Shown here piece after piece: positions 18,348-27,156 of a stretch of DNA of 64,000 nt (position 1 is the stretch's first letter; the number at the start of each line of letters is the position of its first letter). The notes under the pieces were generated by a model. That model ran no database searches and was not told the origin of the DNA. It saw only the letters and a program-made list of their open reading frames with translations. Made by a program: the position numbers and the translations under genes. Source of the stretch: Ornithinibacillus massiliensis (GTDB lineage: Bacteria; Bacillota; Bacilli; Bacillales; Amphibacillaceae); the NCBI RefSeq assembly GCF_018310345.1, contig NZ_JAGXBY010000002.1:310001-374000 (forward strand), read 5' to 3'.

Positions 18348-19130
18348 ATGCATAAGGGAAAAGGAATGAAATTTGTCGGAGATTCTCGTGTACCGGCAGA
18401 GCGTAAAGCATCACAAATACCTAAAGATTATTCTGAGTATCCTGGAAGAACAGAAGCTTTTTGGCCCAACTTCTTATTAAAAGAGTGGTTAGTAGGTGCA
18501 GTATTTTTAGTTGGATTTTTATGTCTTACATTAGCACATCCATCTCCACTAGAAGGAATGGCTGATCCAACGAATGCAGCATATATACCTTTACCAGACT
18601 GGTACTTCTTGTTCTTGTATGAATTACTTAAATATGAATTCGCTAGTGGACCGTATGTATTACTTGGTATGATTGGGTTACCTGGTCTTGCATTCGGAGC
18701 GCTCCTTCTAGCACCATTCTTAGATAATGGTCCTGGACGTAGACCACATCAACGGCCAATAGCTGTTATTATGATGTTACTTGCTTTAGTATCTGTAGTA
18801 TGGTTAACATATACTTCTGCATCTCATGTTAATTGGGAAGAGCGTGCAGAAATGAATAAACCAATTCCACCAACTGAAGTTGAAATAGATACGTCACATG
18901 AGGGCTTTGCTGCTTATGAAACGAGCTGTTTACAGTGTCATGGTGATGCATTACAAGGTAGTTCTGCAGCACCAGCGCTTATTGGTACTGAACATACTGC
19001 AGAAGAAATTGCTACTATTGCAAAAGAAGGTATTGGTAGCATGCCTGCTAATATGTTTACTGGTACGGAAGAAGAGCTTGAACAATTGGTTGATTTTATA
19101 ATTTCAGTCAATGAGCAGGCGGCAGAATAA
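18348..19130 (+). CDS. qcrC: menaquinol-cytochrome c reductase cytochrome b/c subunit
   Basis: A fusion of a subunit IV-like membrane part (about 35-165, with PLEGMADPTNAAYIPLPDW) and a C-terminal cytochrome c domain. The covalent heme motif CLQCH is near residue 193 and the axial Met is probably in GSMPANMF. The length is 260 residues. It ends the operon before a strong terminator. The fusion is normal for Bacillus-type bc complexes. Confidence 0.96.
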   Translation: MHKGKGMKFVGDSRVPAERKASQIPKDYSEYPGRTEAFWPNFLLKEWLVGAVFLVGFLCLTLAHPSPLEGMADPTNAAYIPLPDWYFLFLYELLKYEFASGPYVLLGMIGLPGLAFGALLLAPFLDNGPGRRPHQRPIAVIMMLLALVSVVWLTYTSASHVNWEERAEMNKPIPPTEVEIDTSHEGFAAYETSCLQCHGDALQGSSAAPALIGTEHTAEEIATIAKEGIGSMPANMFTGTEEELEQLVDFIISVNEQAAE

Positions 19131-19140
19131 TCAATGTTAG

Positions 19141-19183
19141 AAAAGCACCTTTGCCAACATGGTAAAGGTGCTTTTCATTTTTT
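19141..19183 (+). terminator. terminator after qcrABC
   Basis: AAAAGCACCTTTGCC / GGTAAAGGTGCTTTT stem followed by CATTTTTTAA. Confidence 0.9.
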
Positions 19184-19204
19184 AAGGAGGAGAAGTATAT
19201 TTAC

Positions 19205-19780
19205 ATGTTAAAAGCGATATTGCTAGATAAGCGCTTCCTTGTTCTATTATTTATCATTAATTTAATTGGCACAATCTATGGGTTTTATTGGTATCGCTCT
19301 CAGCTAGCAATTACACCAACAATTTTCCTTATATTTGTACCAGATAGTCCGACTGCAAGCTTATTCTTTACGATATTTTTGTTGTTTTTTATTTTTAGAA
19401 AGCATTTTCCTTTGATTGAAGCTTTGGCTATTATCACTTTGTTTAAATATGGAATCTGGGCTGTTGTGATGAACGTATTAACGTTGTGGCTAAATGGGGA
19501 ATTAGCTCCTAGTGGTTATATGTTAATGGTATCTCATGCAGCCATGGCAATCCAAGGATTACTATATGCTCCCTATTACAAAATAAGGCTCATACATATT
19601 GTCATTGCAGCTATTTGGACTTTACATAATGATGTAATTGACTATGTATTTGGAATGATGCCAATTTATTCTACACTAACCGCGTATATGGATAAAATAG
19701 GCTATTTTACATTTTGGCTCAGTATTGTATCCATATGGATTGCTTACAAGTTAACCATTAAAGATAAGCCAAGCCTGTAA
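19205..19780 (+). CDS. ypjA: DUF1405 family membrane protein YpjA
   Basis: A 191-residue integral membrane protein with about six hydrophobic segments (starting FLVLLFIINLIGTIYGFYW). It stands directly after qcrC, the ypjA position. AAGGAGGAG lies upstream of the ATG. No catalytic motif is visible and the function is unknown. Confidence 0.8.
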   Translation: MLKAILLDKRFLVLLFIINLIGTIYGFYWYRSQLAITPTIFLIFVPDSPTASLFFTIFLLFFIFRKHFPLIEALAIITLFKYGIWAVVMNVLTLWLNGELAPSGYMLMVSHAAMAIQGLLYAPYYKIRLIHIVIAAIWTLHNDVIDYVFGMMPIYSTLTAYMDKIGYFTFWLSIVSIWIAYKLTIKDKPSL

Positions 19781-19842
19781 GTTATAACAGCTAATGGAAT
19801 GTCATACATTTATAGAGATACTCATTGAAAAGGGTGATCTCT

Positions 19843-20106
19843 ATGAAAAAGAAACGATCTATAAAAATCTTGATTTGGATTATCATAGGGATAGTTTTTT
19901 TTATTCTGATGGAATTGCTTTGGAGTGATGTTATACTTGCCAACATGAAAGAAGAAAAGAGAGAGGATAATCTTTTGCCCTTTTATTGGTTACTGCTAAT
20001 TGTTGGCGGATCTATAGTATGTACATTATCTTATGTTAGTTGGAGAAAATATCATGGTGAGAAGAAGGATAAGCAGCATAGAGATAACGACAAATTAATT
20101 GACTAA
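19843..20106 (+). CDS. short YpjB-like membrane protein, probably reduced
   Basis: An 87-residue protein with an N-terminal hydrophobic segment (about 6-25), roughly 20 polar residues, a second membrane helix (about 47-65, FYWLLLIVGGSIVCTLSYVSW) and a basic tail RKYHGEKKDK. It occupies the place of ypjB, a sporulation protein of about 260 residues in B. subtilis that has a signal, a large outer domain and a C-terminal helix. This gene looks like that layout without the outer domain. That is an inference from position and topology; an unrelated small membrane protein is possible. AAAAGGGTGAT precedes the ATG. Confidence 0.5.
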   Translation: MKKKRSIKILIWIIIGIVFFILMELLWSDVILANMKEEKREDNLLPFYWLLLIVGGSIVCTLSYVSWRKYHGEKKDKQHRDNDKLID

Positions 20107-20133
20107 ATCTGACTATTTGACTAAAATTGACTA
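20100..20133 (+). repeat. four TGACTA units upstream of the YugP-like gene
   Basis: TGACTA occurs at 20100, 20110, 20118 and 20128, at intervals of 10, 8 and 10 bases. The first unit overlaps the stop codon of the preceding gene. Roughly helical spacing could suit a DNA-binding protein, or the array may be chance. Confidence 0.4.
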
Positions 20134-20166
20134 TAGAGACACATTAACATAATGGAGGAATGTACC

Positions 20167-20850
20167 ATGACTCTTGGAACCTATTTAATCTATATAGTAC
20201 TTCTTATGATTATCCCACTTTGGGCACAATCAAAGGTAAAAAGTACGTATAATAAATACTCTAAAGTAGCTACATCATCTATGATGACAGGTGCTCAAGT
20301 GGCACGTAAAATTCTCAATGATAATGGACTTTATGATGTTGAAATTCATGAGACAAAAGGAACACTAACAGATCATTATGACCCAAGGAAAAAAGCTGTT
20401 TTTCTTTCAAGTGGTATTTATCACGGACAATCCATGGCTTCATCTGCTGTTGCTGCTCACGAAGTAGGACATGCCATTCAGGATGCAGAATCCTATGCAT
20501 TTTTACGATTTAGAAGTGCTTTAGTACCGGTAGCAAACTTTGGCTCTAATATATCAATATTTTTAATCATTGCAGGTTTTATAATTGGTATGACAGAGCT
20601 TGCCGTGATTGGGGTTGTTTTCTTTGCTGCTGCGGTGTTATTCCAATTAGTAACATTACCGGTGGAATTCGATGCCTCTAATCGAGCAATGGCGCAGTTA
20701 GTATCTACTGGTGTCATTCGAAATAATGAGGAACGTGATACGAAGAAGGTATTAAATGCTGCTGCTATGACATATGTAGCTGCTGCAGTAGTAGCAGTTG
20801 CGGAATTAATCCGTTTTATTTTAATGATTGTAGCAAGTAACCAAGATTAA
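20167..20850 (+). CDS. neutral zinc metallopeptidase, YugP family
   Basis: A 227-residue membrane peptidase. An N-terminal helix is followed by the zinc motif HEVGH near residue 98 (AAHEVGHAIQDAE), then two further helices (around 125-165) and a last helix at the C-terminus. The family's FDASNRA motif is present near 174. GGAGG lies eight bases before this ATG; an ATG five codons upstream contains that ribosome site. B. subtilis has its member (yugP) elsewhere, so this copy is out of the remembered order. Confidence 0.85.
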   Translation: MTLGTYLIYIVLLMIIPLWAQSKVKSTYNKYSKVATSSMMTGAQVARKILNDNGLYDVEIHETKGTLTDHYDPRKKAVFLSSGIYHGQSMASSAVAAHEVGHAIQDAESYAFLRFRSALVPVANFGSNISIFLIIAGFIIGMTELAVIGVVFFAAAVLFQLVTLPVEFDASNRAMAQLVSTGVIRNNEERDTKKVLNAAAMTYVAAAVVAVAELIRFILMIVASNQD

Positions 20851-20884
20851 ACAATTCATTAGATAAATATAGGGAATAAAATTA

Positions 20885-20940
20885 AAAAATCCGGATCATG
20901 TTGACTATCATTAGAGTTCACATTCGTACGGATTTTTATT
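20885..20940 (+). terminator. terminator after the YugP-like gene
   Basis: AAAAATCCG / CGGATTTTT arms enclose 35 bases and are followed by ATT. The long loop makes it less certain. Confidence 0.5.
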
Positions 20941-20980
20941 ATAAATTGTTTGCTTTTTGTAAAAGGAAAGACTTTTTGCA

Positions 20981-21009
20981 GGGGGGAGCGTGTACATCAT
21001 GCTCTCCCC
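20981..21009. other. GC-rich hairpin in the convergent gap
   Basis: GGGGGGAGC / GCTCTCCCC stem (one wobble pair). Both neighbouring genes point towards it. No clear T-run follows on either strand, so it may back up termination of one or both. Confidence 0.5.
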
Positions 21010-21099
21010 TCTATTGGTTTTTCCGTTATCACAGGTTTTTCACTGTGTAATGCCACAGAGTAATATCCAATTATATCTTCGTTATACAACTAGATTCAC

Positions 21100-21972
21100 T
21101 TAATCATTAATTGGATTTTTGTTTTCGTCTAATGTGAATCCTTCCCCCAAGACATCGTGGACAGTGCCGACTGCAACGAAGGCTTGCGGATCAATTGCAT
21201 TAATAATGCTCTTTAATTTTACAATTTCATTCCTACCGACAACACAATATAATACATCTCTTTTTTCTCCTGTGAAGCTTCCACGTCCATCTAGAACGGT
21301 TACGCCACGGTCCATATCGTTCATGATTTTCTTTGCAATCACATCACTCTTAGAGGAGATAATAGTTGCTCCGCGAGCTGAGTAGGCACCTTCCTGTATG
21401 AAATCAATGACTCGTGCACCTACATATACAGCAACTAATGTGTACATTCCTTGGTCAAGTTCAAGAATGGTAAAAATGGAGGTAACGATTACGACAAAGT
21501 CAAAAATAAACATGGTTTTCCCCATGCTCCAACCTATATATTTATGTACAATTCTTGCAATAATATCTACACCACCAGTAGTTCCTCCATATCGAAATAC
21601 AATTCCTAGTCCTACTCCGATAAATACACCGGCAAATAACGCAACAAGAAACATATCTTGTTCTAAATGAATTTCATATTCATAAAGCTGGAAAATGCTT
21701 AAGAATAAAGAAACAGATAAAGTCCCAATGATTGTGTAAAAAAGTGTATTTCGACCGAGAAATTTCCAACCAATAAGGAGGATTGGAATGTTCAGAACGA
21801 TATTCGTAATAGCTGGATCCCATTTGAAAGCGAAATATAAGATTAAGGTAATACCAGTAAAACCACCTTCACCAAGGTTATGCTGCATATTAAAGTGAAC
21901 GATTCCAAAAGAAAAAATAGCAGCACCAATTAAGATGAAAAGGATATTTTTAATTTTTAAGCCGAAAATCAT
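21100..21972 (-). CDS. ypjC: YitT family membrane protein (YpjC-like)
   Basis: A 290-residue protein with five to six membrane helices in the first 200 residues (starting KNILFILIGAAIFSFGIVHF). A C-terminal soluble DUF2179 domain holds GVTVLDGRGSFTGEKRDVLYCVV near 220-242. B. subtilis has a YitT-type gene, ypjC, in the ypjA-ypjD operon, and this gene is at the same place but on the opposite strand. GGAGGTGCAACA precedes the ATG. It is probably a small-molecule transporter; the substrate is unknown. Confidence 0.85.
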   Translation of the reverse strand: MIFGLKIKNILFILIGAAIFSFGIVHFNMQHNLGEGGFTGITLILYFAFKWDPAITNIVLNIPILLIGWKFLGRNTLFYTIIGTLSVSLFLSIFQLYEYEIHLEQDMFLVALFAGVFIGVGLGIVFRYGGTTGGVDIIARIVHKYIGWSMGKTMFIFDFVVIVTSIFTILELDQGMYTLVAVYVGARVIDFIQEGAYSARGATIISSKSDVIAKKIMNDMDRGVTVLDGRGSFTGEKRDVLYCVVGRNEIVKLKSIINAIDPQAFVAVGTVHDVLGEGFTLDENKNPIND

Positions 21973-22104
21973 TGTTGCACCTCCATTTATAAAATGATAC
22001 GATAGAACACTTTTTCTATTATAATCAATTTAAATGGTTAGAACAATGCTTTCCCGTGCTAAATAATTTGTCAAAAACTATCGGATTCGCTAACATTAAA
22101 GAAA

Positions 22105-22485
22105 ATGCTACTCGAAAAGGGGCAGATTATTATTCGTACTTCAGATATTACTACAAAAGAAATGCAAAAAAGAGTTGATCAATACATTAGTCAATTTAAA
22201 GAGGGTTATTTTTCACCTTTAGCTTTAATGGCTAGATTAACGGAAGAGGTAGGAGAACTCGCTCGGGAAATGAATCATTATTACGGGGAGAAGCCGAAGA
22301 AATCTACTGAGAAAGAAAATACAGTGGAAGATGAATTAGGTGACATCTTATTCGTTATTGCATGTATGGCTAATTCATTAGATATTGACCTGTCGGACGC
22401 TTTTAACCGATCGATGACGAAATTCGAAACGAGAGATAAGGATAGATGGACGAAGAAGGAATTGCAACAGGAGGGGCGAGAATGA
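22105..22485 (+). CDS. ypjD: MazG-like nucleotide pyrophosphohydrolase YpjD
   Basis: An all-alpha MazG-type enzyme, probably hydrolysing nucleoside triphosphates to monophosphates. The metal-binding EEVGELARE and DELGDILFV motifs are clear, and the family end TRDKDRW is present. The ATG at 22105 has no good ribosome site, while AAAAGGGG at 22116-22122 lies inside the frame and would suit an ATT codon at 22129 or 22132. The true start is therefore uncertain by eight or nine codons. The stop overlaps the dapB start (ATGA). Confidence 0.85.
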   Translation: MLLEKGQIIIRTSDITTKEMQKRVDQYISQFKEGYFSPLALMARLTEEVGELAREMNHYYGEKPKKSTEKENTVEDELGDILFVIACMANSLDIDLSDAFNRSMTKFETRDKDRWTKKELQQEGRE

Positions 22486-23270
22486 GGAAAAATATAGTTA
22501 TTGCTGGTCCTCGTGGGCGTATGGGGTCTGAGGCAGTACAAATGGTATTAGCAGAGCCAAGCTTTAATCTAGTTGCTTGCATTGATCATAAAGCATCTTC
22601 TATATCATCACTAGCTGAGAAGGCTATTCCGGTATATCAAAATCCAGAGGAGTGCTTCTATGCAACGGAAGTAGATGTATTAATAGATCTTACGGTTGCT
22701 GAAGCAAGCTATCATCATATTCTTATCGCTTTACAGCAAAATATACGCTGTGTAGTGGGTACGACTGGATTTACCAACGAGCAACTAGTAGAGATGAAAC
22801 TAGTAGCAAAAGAGAATAAAACTGGCATAATTATCGCGCCCAACTTTGCAATAGGAGCTATACTTATGATGCATTTTTCCAAAATAGCAGCGAGATATTT
22901 TCCAGACATCGAAATTATCGAAAAACATCATAATCAAAAGGTTGATGCGCCATCTGGAACAGCAATAAAAACTGCTGAAATGATAAAAACGGTACGTGAG
23001 AGTAAAGCACAAGGCCACCCTGATGAAGTAGAGGTACTGAAAGGGGCAAGAGGAGCACAGGATGATGGCATCCACATACATAGTTTACGGTTACCAGGGC
23101 TCGTCGCACACCAGGAGGTTATTTTTGGAGGAGAGGGCCAAACATTAACGATTAAACATGATTCAATGAATAGAAAGTCCTTTATGGAAGGAATTAAATT
23201 ATCCGTAAATCAGGTGTTTCACATTGACGAACTAGTCTATGGTTTGGAAAATGTCCTAGATTTGGATTAA
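22482..23270 (+). CDS. dapB: 4-hydroxy-tetrahydrodipicolinate reductase
   Basis: Diaminopimelate/lysine pathway enzyme, also on the route to spore dipicolinate. The nucleotide motif AGPRGRMGSEA is at residues 7-17. VVGTTGF, the active-site region EIIEKHHNQKVDAPSGTA (near 146-163) and the HSLRLPGLVAHQEVIFGG block follow. The length is 262 residues. GGAGGGG precedes the ATG, which overlaps the ypjD stop. Confidence 0.97.
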   Translation: MRKNIVIAGPRGRMGSEAVQMVLAEPSFNLVACIDHKASSISSLAEKAIPVYQNPEECFYATEVDVLIDLTVAEASYHHILIALQQNIRCVVGTTGFTNEQLVEMKLVAKENKTGIIIAPNFAIGAILMMHFSKIAARYFPDIEIIEKHHNQKVDAPSGTAIKTAEMIKTVRESKAQGHPDEVEVLKGARGAQDDGIHIHSLRLPGLVAHQEVIFGGEGQTLTIKHDSMNRKSFMEGIKLSVNQVFHIDELVYGLENVLDLD

Positions 23271-23286
23271 TAAATGGAGGTAGTTT

Positions 23287-23697
23287 ATGAATATTGCATT
23301 AATAGCTCATGATAAGAAGAAACAAACCATTATTAATTTTGCTTTAGCTTACAAACACGTGTTAGAAAAGCATCAATTATTTGCAACAGGGACTACTGGA
23401 AAGTTAATTACCGAGGAAACGGGCTTAGCCATTCATCGTTTTCTATCTGGGCCATTAGGTGGCGATCAACAAATTGGAGCCATGATTGCGAATAATGAGA
23501 TGGATATGGTTATATTCTTCCGTGATCCTTTAACCGCTCAGCCTCATGAACCAGATGTAAGTGCACTTATAAGGCTTTGTGATGTACATCAAATTCCACT
23601 TGCAACGAACATAAGTTCGGCTGAAATATTTATACATGGATTAGAGCATGGTAGTCTTGACTGGAGAAAGATAATGAAAGGGAAAAAGGAATATTGA
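23287..23697 (+). CDS. mgsA: methylglyoxal synthase
   Basis: Converts dihydroxyacetone phosphate to methylglyoxal and phosphate. It has 136 residues, as usual. [10 protein letters not shown] is at the N-terminus, the phosphate-binding TGTTGKLI is near 37-44, and [14 protein letters not shown] and [15 protein letters not shown] carry the catalytic Asp. It lies 16 bases after dapB and three bases before bshA. In B. subtilis bshB1 separates mgsA from bshA; here it does not. Confidence 0.97.
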   Translation: MNIALIAHDKKKQTIINFALAYKHVLEKHQLFATGTTGKLITEETGLAIHRFLSGPLGGDQQIGAMIANNEMDMVIFFRDPLTAQPHEPDVSALIRLCDVHQIPLATNISSAEIFIHGLEHGSLDWRKIMKGKKEY

Positions 23698-23699
23698 AG

Positions 23700-24824
23700 A
23701 TGAAAAAAATAGGAATAACCTGTTATCCATCAGTGGGTGGATCAGGTGTGATTGCTACAGAATTAGGGATGCTCCTTGCCGAGCAGGGGCATGAAATACA
23801 TTTTATAACGTCTAGTCTACCTTTTCGTTTAAACCGAGTAATTCCCAATATTTATTATCATGAGGTAGAAGTTGGTCATTATCCAGTATTTCAATATCCT
23901 CCATATGACTTGGCTTTAGCTACCAAAATGGCTGAAGTGATTGATCGTGAAGAACTAGATATTCTACACGTTCATTATGCCATGCCACATGCAGTGTGTG
24001 CTATTTTAGCACGGGATATGGCTAAACGTGATGTGAAAATAGTTACAACATTACATGGAACAGATATAACGGTATTAGGGATTGATAATACATTTAAGCG
24101 GATGATTAAATATGGAATTGAAAATTCTGATGCTGTAACAGCAGTATCCAAGGATTTAGCTAATCAGACAAAACATATGATCGAAACAGATAAAGAAATT
24201 TCCGTGATTTACAATTTTGTTAACGAGGAAGAGTACTATAAGCGAGATTTAGAAGAAATTAAGGCACAATATGGTATACAGGAAGATGATAAGGTAATTA
24301 TACATATTTCAAACTTTCGAAAAGTAAAGCGCCTAGAGGATACTGTCAACACATTTAAGCGAATAAGAGATGGTATGAAAGCGAAGTTACTGCTAGTCGG
24401 AGATGGTCCGGAATATACTAATACATTTAATCTGGTGACTAGATTAGGTATTCAGGATGATGTGTTATTCCTAGGCAAACAAAAAAATATAAGTGATTTA
24501 TTATCGATAGCAGATTTGAATTTATTACTTTCAGAAAAAGAAAGTTTTGGATTAGTATTATTAGAAGCAATGGCTTGCGAAGTAGCTTGTATTGGTACGA
24601 ATGTTGGTGGGATACCAGAGGTTATTGTTCACGATGAAACAGGATATATTGTGGAATTAGGCGACGTCGAAACAGCAGCTTACTATGCCAAGCAGTTACT
24701 AACTGATGAGTCATTACTAAAGCGTTTTTCTGAAACAGCTCTTGAACGTGTTCGGAATCATTTCCATTCATCTATTATATTAAACCAGTACATGGACTTA
24801 TATCATAAATTATTATCGAATTAG
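23700..24824 (+). CDS. bshA: N-acetyl-alpha-D-glucosaminyl L-malate synthase
   Basis: First step of bacillithiol synthesis: a GT4-family glycosyltransferase joining UDP-GlcNAc and L-malate. The start MKKIGITCYPSVGGSGVIATELG is diagnostic. The C-terminal donor-binding motif SEKESFGLVLLEAMAC and GIPEVI are present. It has 374 residues. A TTG two codons upstream overlaps the mgsA stop and is the alternative start. The deacetylase gene bshB1 is not adjacent. Confidence 0.95.
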   Translation: MKKIGITCYPSVGGSGVIATELGMLLAEQGHEIHFITSSLPFRLNRVIPNIYYHEVEVGHYPVFQYPPYDLALATKMAEVIDREELDILHVHYAMPHAVCAILARDMAKRDVKIVTTLHGTDITVLGIDNTFKRMIKYGIENSDAVTAVSKDLANQTKHMIETDKEISVIYNFVNEEEYYKRDLEEIKAQYGIQEDDKVIIHISNFRKVKRLEDTVNTFKRIRDGMKAKLLLVGDGPEYTNTFNLVTRLGIQDDVLFLGKQKNISDLLSIADLNLLLSEKESFGLVLLEAMACEVACIGTNVGGIPEVIVHDETGYIVELGDVETAAYYAKQLLTDESLLKRFSETALERVRNHFHSSIILNQYMDLYHKLLSN

Positions 24825-24846
24825 TAAATAGAGGTGTTTAGGAATA

Positions 24847-26049
24847 ATGAAGGAACTAACAGAGCCTTTTCGAGAAGCGTTAGCTATTATTGAAACGATA
24901 GAAGAAGCAGGTCACCAGGCATTTTTTGTTGGTGGCTGTGTTAGAGATTTTTTATTAAAACGACCAATTGGTGATGTTGATATTACAACCTCTGCAAAGC
25001 CTTTTGAGGTGCAGGCTATTTTTGATGAAGTAATCCCTGTAGGAATTCAGCATGGAACAGTCATCGTAAGACATCGTGGTATTTCGTATGAGGTAACTAC
25101 CTTTCGAGTGGAAGGAGAGTACTCAGACCAGCGCCATCCTGATTCTGTACAATTTATTGATAAGATTGACGAGGATTTAGCGAGAAGAGACTTTACCATT
25201 AATGCCCTTGCCATGAACAAGCATGGTTATATAATTGATCTGTTTCATGGTCGAGAAGATATTGAGAAAGCATTAATTCGAGCTGTGGGCAATGGCCATG
25301 ATCGATTTCAAGAAGATCCGCTTCGGATTCTACGAGCAATTCGCTTTTCCAGTCAACTAGGATTCCAAATAGAAGAAAACACTTTAAAAGCAATTATGGC
25401 TACGAGGCAATCGATAACGGGACTTGCTGTTGAGCGGATAACCGTGGAGTTACAGAAATTATTTGCTGGTAAGGATGTCAAGACCGCACTATCCTATATG
25501 GTAGAATTAAGGATAGACCAAGAGCTTCCAGTTCTGAAAGATTATCATCTAATTGCCAAGCTTGTCCCTATTATTCAACCATTGCATACATTAGCTGAAG
25601 TGCTCTGTCTCATTCATCAGATGGAGCCTGAATTAGACATAAGAATTATTGGCAAGGAATGGAAATGTTCTAATAAAATTCTAAGAGAAGCCTTCCAATT
25701 GAACCAAGCAGTTGATTATTATAAAGCTAACGGCTTGGATAATTGGTTAGTATATCAACTCCTACCAGATTATTACAACGCGTTCTATCGAATTACGGAG
25801 ATTATGTTCCCAACTAAGATAGACAAGGACGAACTTTACAGATTAAAAAAACAATTAAACCTTACATCAAAAAAAGACCTAAATATCAATGGAAATGATA
25901 TAATAAAATTATTTCCTGCTGTTCCAAAAGGACCCTGGATTCAGGACAAACTGGTAAAACTAGAAAGGTTAGTTGTTCTAGGAGAATTACAAAACAACAA
26001 TATGATATTAAAGGATTGGCTAAAATGGAATCCACCCGAGCAAAAATAA
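24847..26049 (+). CDS. cca: CCA-adding tRNA nucleotidyltransferase
   Basis: Adds or repairs the 3' CCA of tRNAs. The class II nucleotidyltransferase fold shows GGCVRDFLLKRPIGDVDITT near residues 28-47, the neck motif RRDFTINALAMN, and ILRAIRFSSQLGF. The length is 400 residues. AGAGGTGTTTAGG precedes the ATG. Its end overlaps the birA start by 25 bases. Confidence 0.96.
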   Translation: MKELTEPFREALAIIETIEEAGHQAFFVGGCVRDFLLKRPIGDVDITTSAKPFEVQAIFDEVIPVGIQHGTVIVRHRGISYEVTTFRVEGEYSDQRHPDSVQFIDKIDEDLARRDFTINALAMNKHGYIIDLFHGREDIEKALIRAVGNGHDRFQEDPLRILRAIRFSSQLGFQIEENTLKAIMATRQSITGLAVERITVELQKLFAGKDVKTALSYMVELRIDQELPVLKDYHLIAKLVPIIQPLHTLAEVLCLIHQMEPELDIRIIGKEWKCSNKILREAFQLNQAVDYYKANGLDNWLVYQLLPDYYNAFYRITEIMFPTKIDKDELYRLKKQLNLTSKKDLNINGNDIIKLFPAVPKGPWIQDKLVKLERLVVLGELQNNNMILKDWLKWNPPEQK

Positions 26050-27011
26050 TTAATTTATTATCCAGTAACCAGGATAGCTATATATCTGGACAAGAGATTT
26101 CAAATCAGCTCCAAATTTCTCGCAGTGCAATTTGGAAGCATATTAAGGAATTAGAAAAAGATGGCTATGTTATCGAGGGGATTCGAAACAGAGGCTATCG
26201 AATTCTTCAATCACCAAATAAAGTAAGTGAAAATACCGTACAATGGGGATTAAACACAAACTGGTTAGGCAAATCAATTATTCATAAGGAATCCACTACC
26301 TCTACCCAGCATATTGCGCATGATTTGGCTACGAATCATGCAGATCATGGGACAGTCGTTATTGCAGATGAACAAACTGCTGGTAAGGGAAGATTAAGCC
26401 GTGCATGGTATAGCTCGAAGAACAAAGGGATATGGATGAGTATTATTCTAAGGCCATCTATCCCACCATATTTAGCTCCTCAATTGACCTTACTCACGGC
26501 AACCGTATTAGCCGACGTATTGAAGAAAGAATTGAAGATTAATCCAAAAATTAAATGGCCAAATGATATTTTATTACAGGATAAAAAAACTTCAGGTATT
26601 CTAACGGAGATGCAAGCAGAACAAGACCGTATCCAATATGTGGTTATTGGAATCGGAATTAATGTGAATCACGAACCGGATGACCTTGCTGAAGATATTC
26701 AATCGAAAGCAACATCTTTAAAGATAGAAACTGGTAAGTCATGGAATATGACAGAATTAATTCAACAAATATTACTATACTTCGAAAAGACGTATGAAGA
26801 TTTCCTCGATAAAGGATTTTCGGTAATTAAGGAAAAGTGGGAAAGCTATGGTTATCGAATCGGAGAGGTTACTAGCATTAAGACGTTTCATGATGTTCAA
26901 AGAGCAGTATTAACAGGAATTGCCGAGGACGGGGCATTATTAGCGAAGTATGAGGATGGCACGATTAAGAAGGTATATTCCGGAGAAATTGATTGGTTTG
27001 GTAATACATAA
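26025..27011 (+). CDS. birA: biotin--protein ligase / biotin repressor
   Basis: Attaches biotin to carboxylases and represses biotin genes. The N-terminal winged helix (SGQEISNQLQISRSAIWKHI, near 21-40) is followed by the ligase core with AGKGRLSRAWYSS (around 120) and KWPNDILL. It has 328 residues, so both functions should be present. The ATG lies within cca; AAAGGAT is ten bases upstream. panBCD, which follow in B. subtilis, are absent. Confidence 0.95.
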   Translation: MESTRAKIINLLSSNQDSYISGQEISNQLQISRSAIWKHIKELEKDGYVIEGIRNRGYRILQSPNKVSENTVQWGLNTNWLGKSIIHKESTTSTQHIAHDLATNHADHGTVVIADEQTAGKGRLSRAWYSSKNKGIWMSIILRPSIPPYLAPQLTLLTATVLADVLKKELKINPKIKWPNDILLQDKKTSGILTEMQAEQDRIQYVVIGIGINVNHEPDDLAEDIQSKATSLKIETGKSWNMTELIQQILLYFEKTYEDFLDKGFSVIKEKWESYGYRIGEVTSIKTFHDVQRAVLTGIAEDGALLAKYEDGTIKKVYSGEIDWFGNT

Positions 27012-27024
27012 GGAATGGTAGGGG

Positions 27025-27066
27025 AGGTGTCTCTTAGGTAGGTTATCCTTTTAACCTGAGATACCT
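27025..27066 (+). other. long hairpin between birA and dinG
   Basis: Outer arms AGGTGTCTC / GAGATACCT and inner arms AGGTT / AACCT form a long stem with one bulge. It is followed by a second small CTTCA/TGAAG stem and then an A-rich stretch, not T residues. It could be a poor terminator, an RNA structure, or a scar of the lost pan genes. Confidence 0.45.
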
Positions 27067-27156
27067 CTTCAACTTGTGATGAAGAAAAAAAGGAATAAAG
27101 TTTAAACGATACAATGAAGTACATTATATTAAATGACACATAAAGGTGGTGAGGGA

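Noticed and set aside
22446..22481. Earlier ATG for dapB inside ypjD
   Set aside because: The ATG at 22482 has a strong GGAGGGG site and gives the normal N-terminus MRKNIVIAGPRGRMG.
22800..23109. Minus-strand frames opposite dapB
   Set aside because: They are shadows of a clearly coding gene and show no family resemblance.
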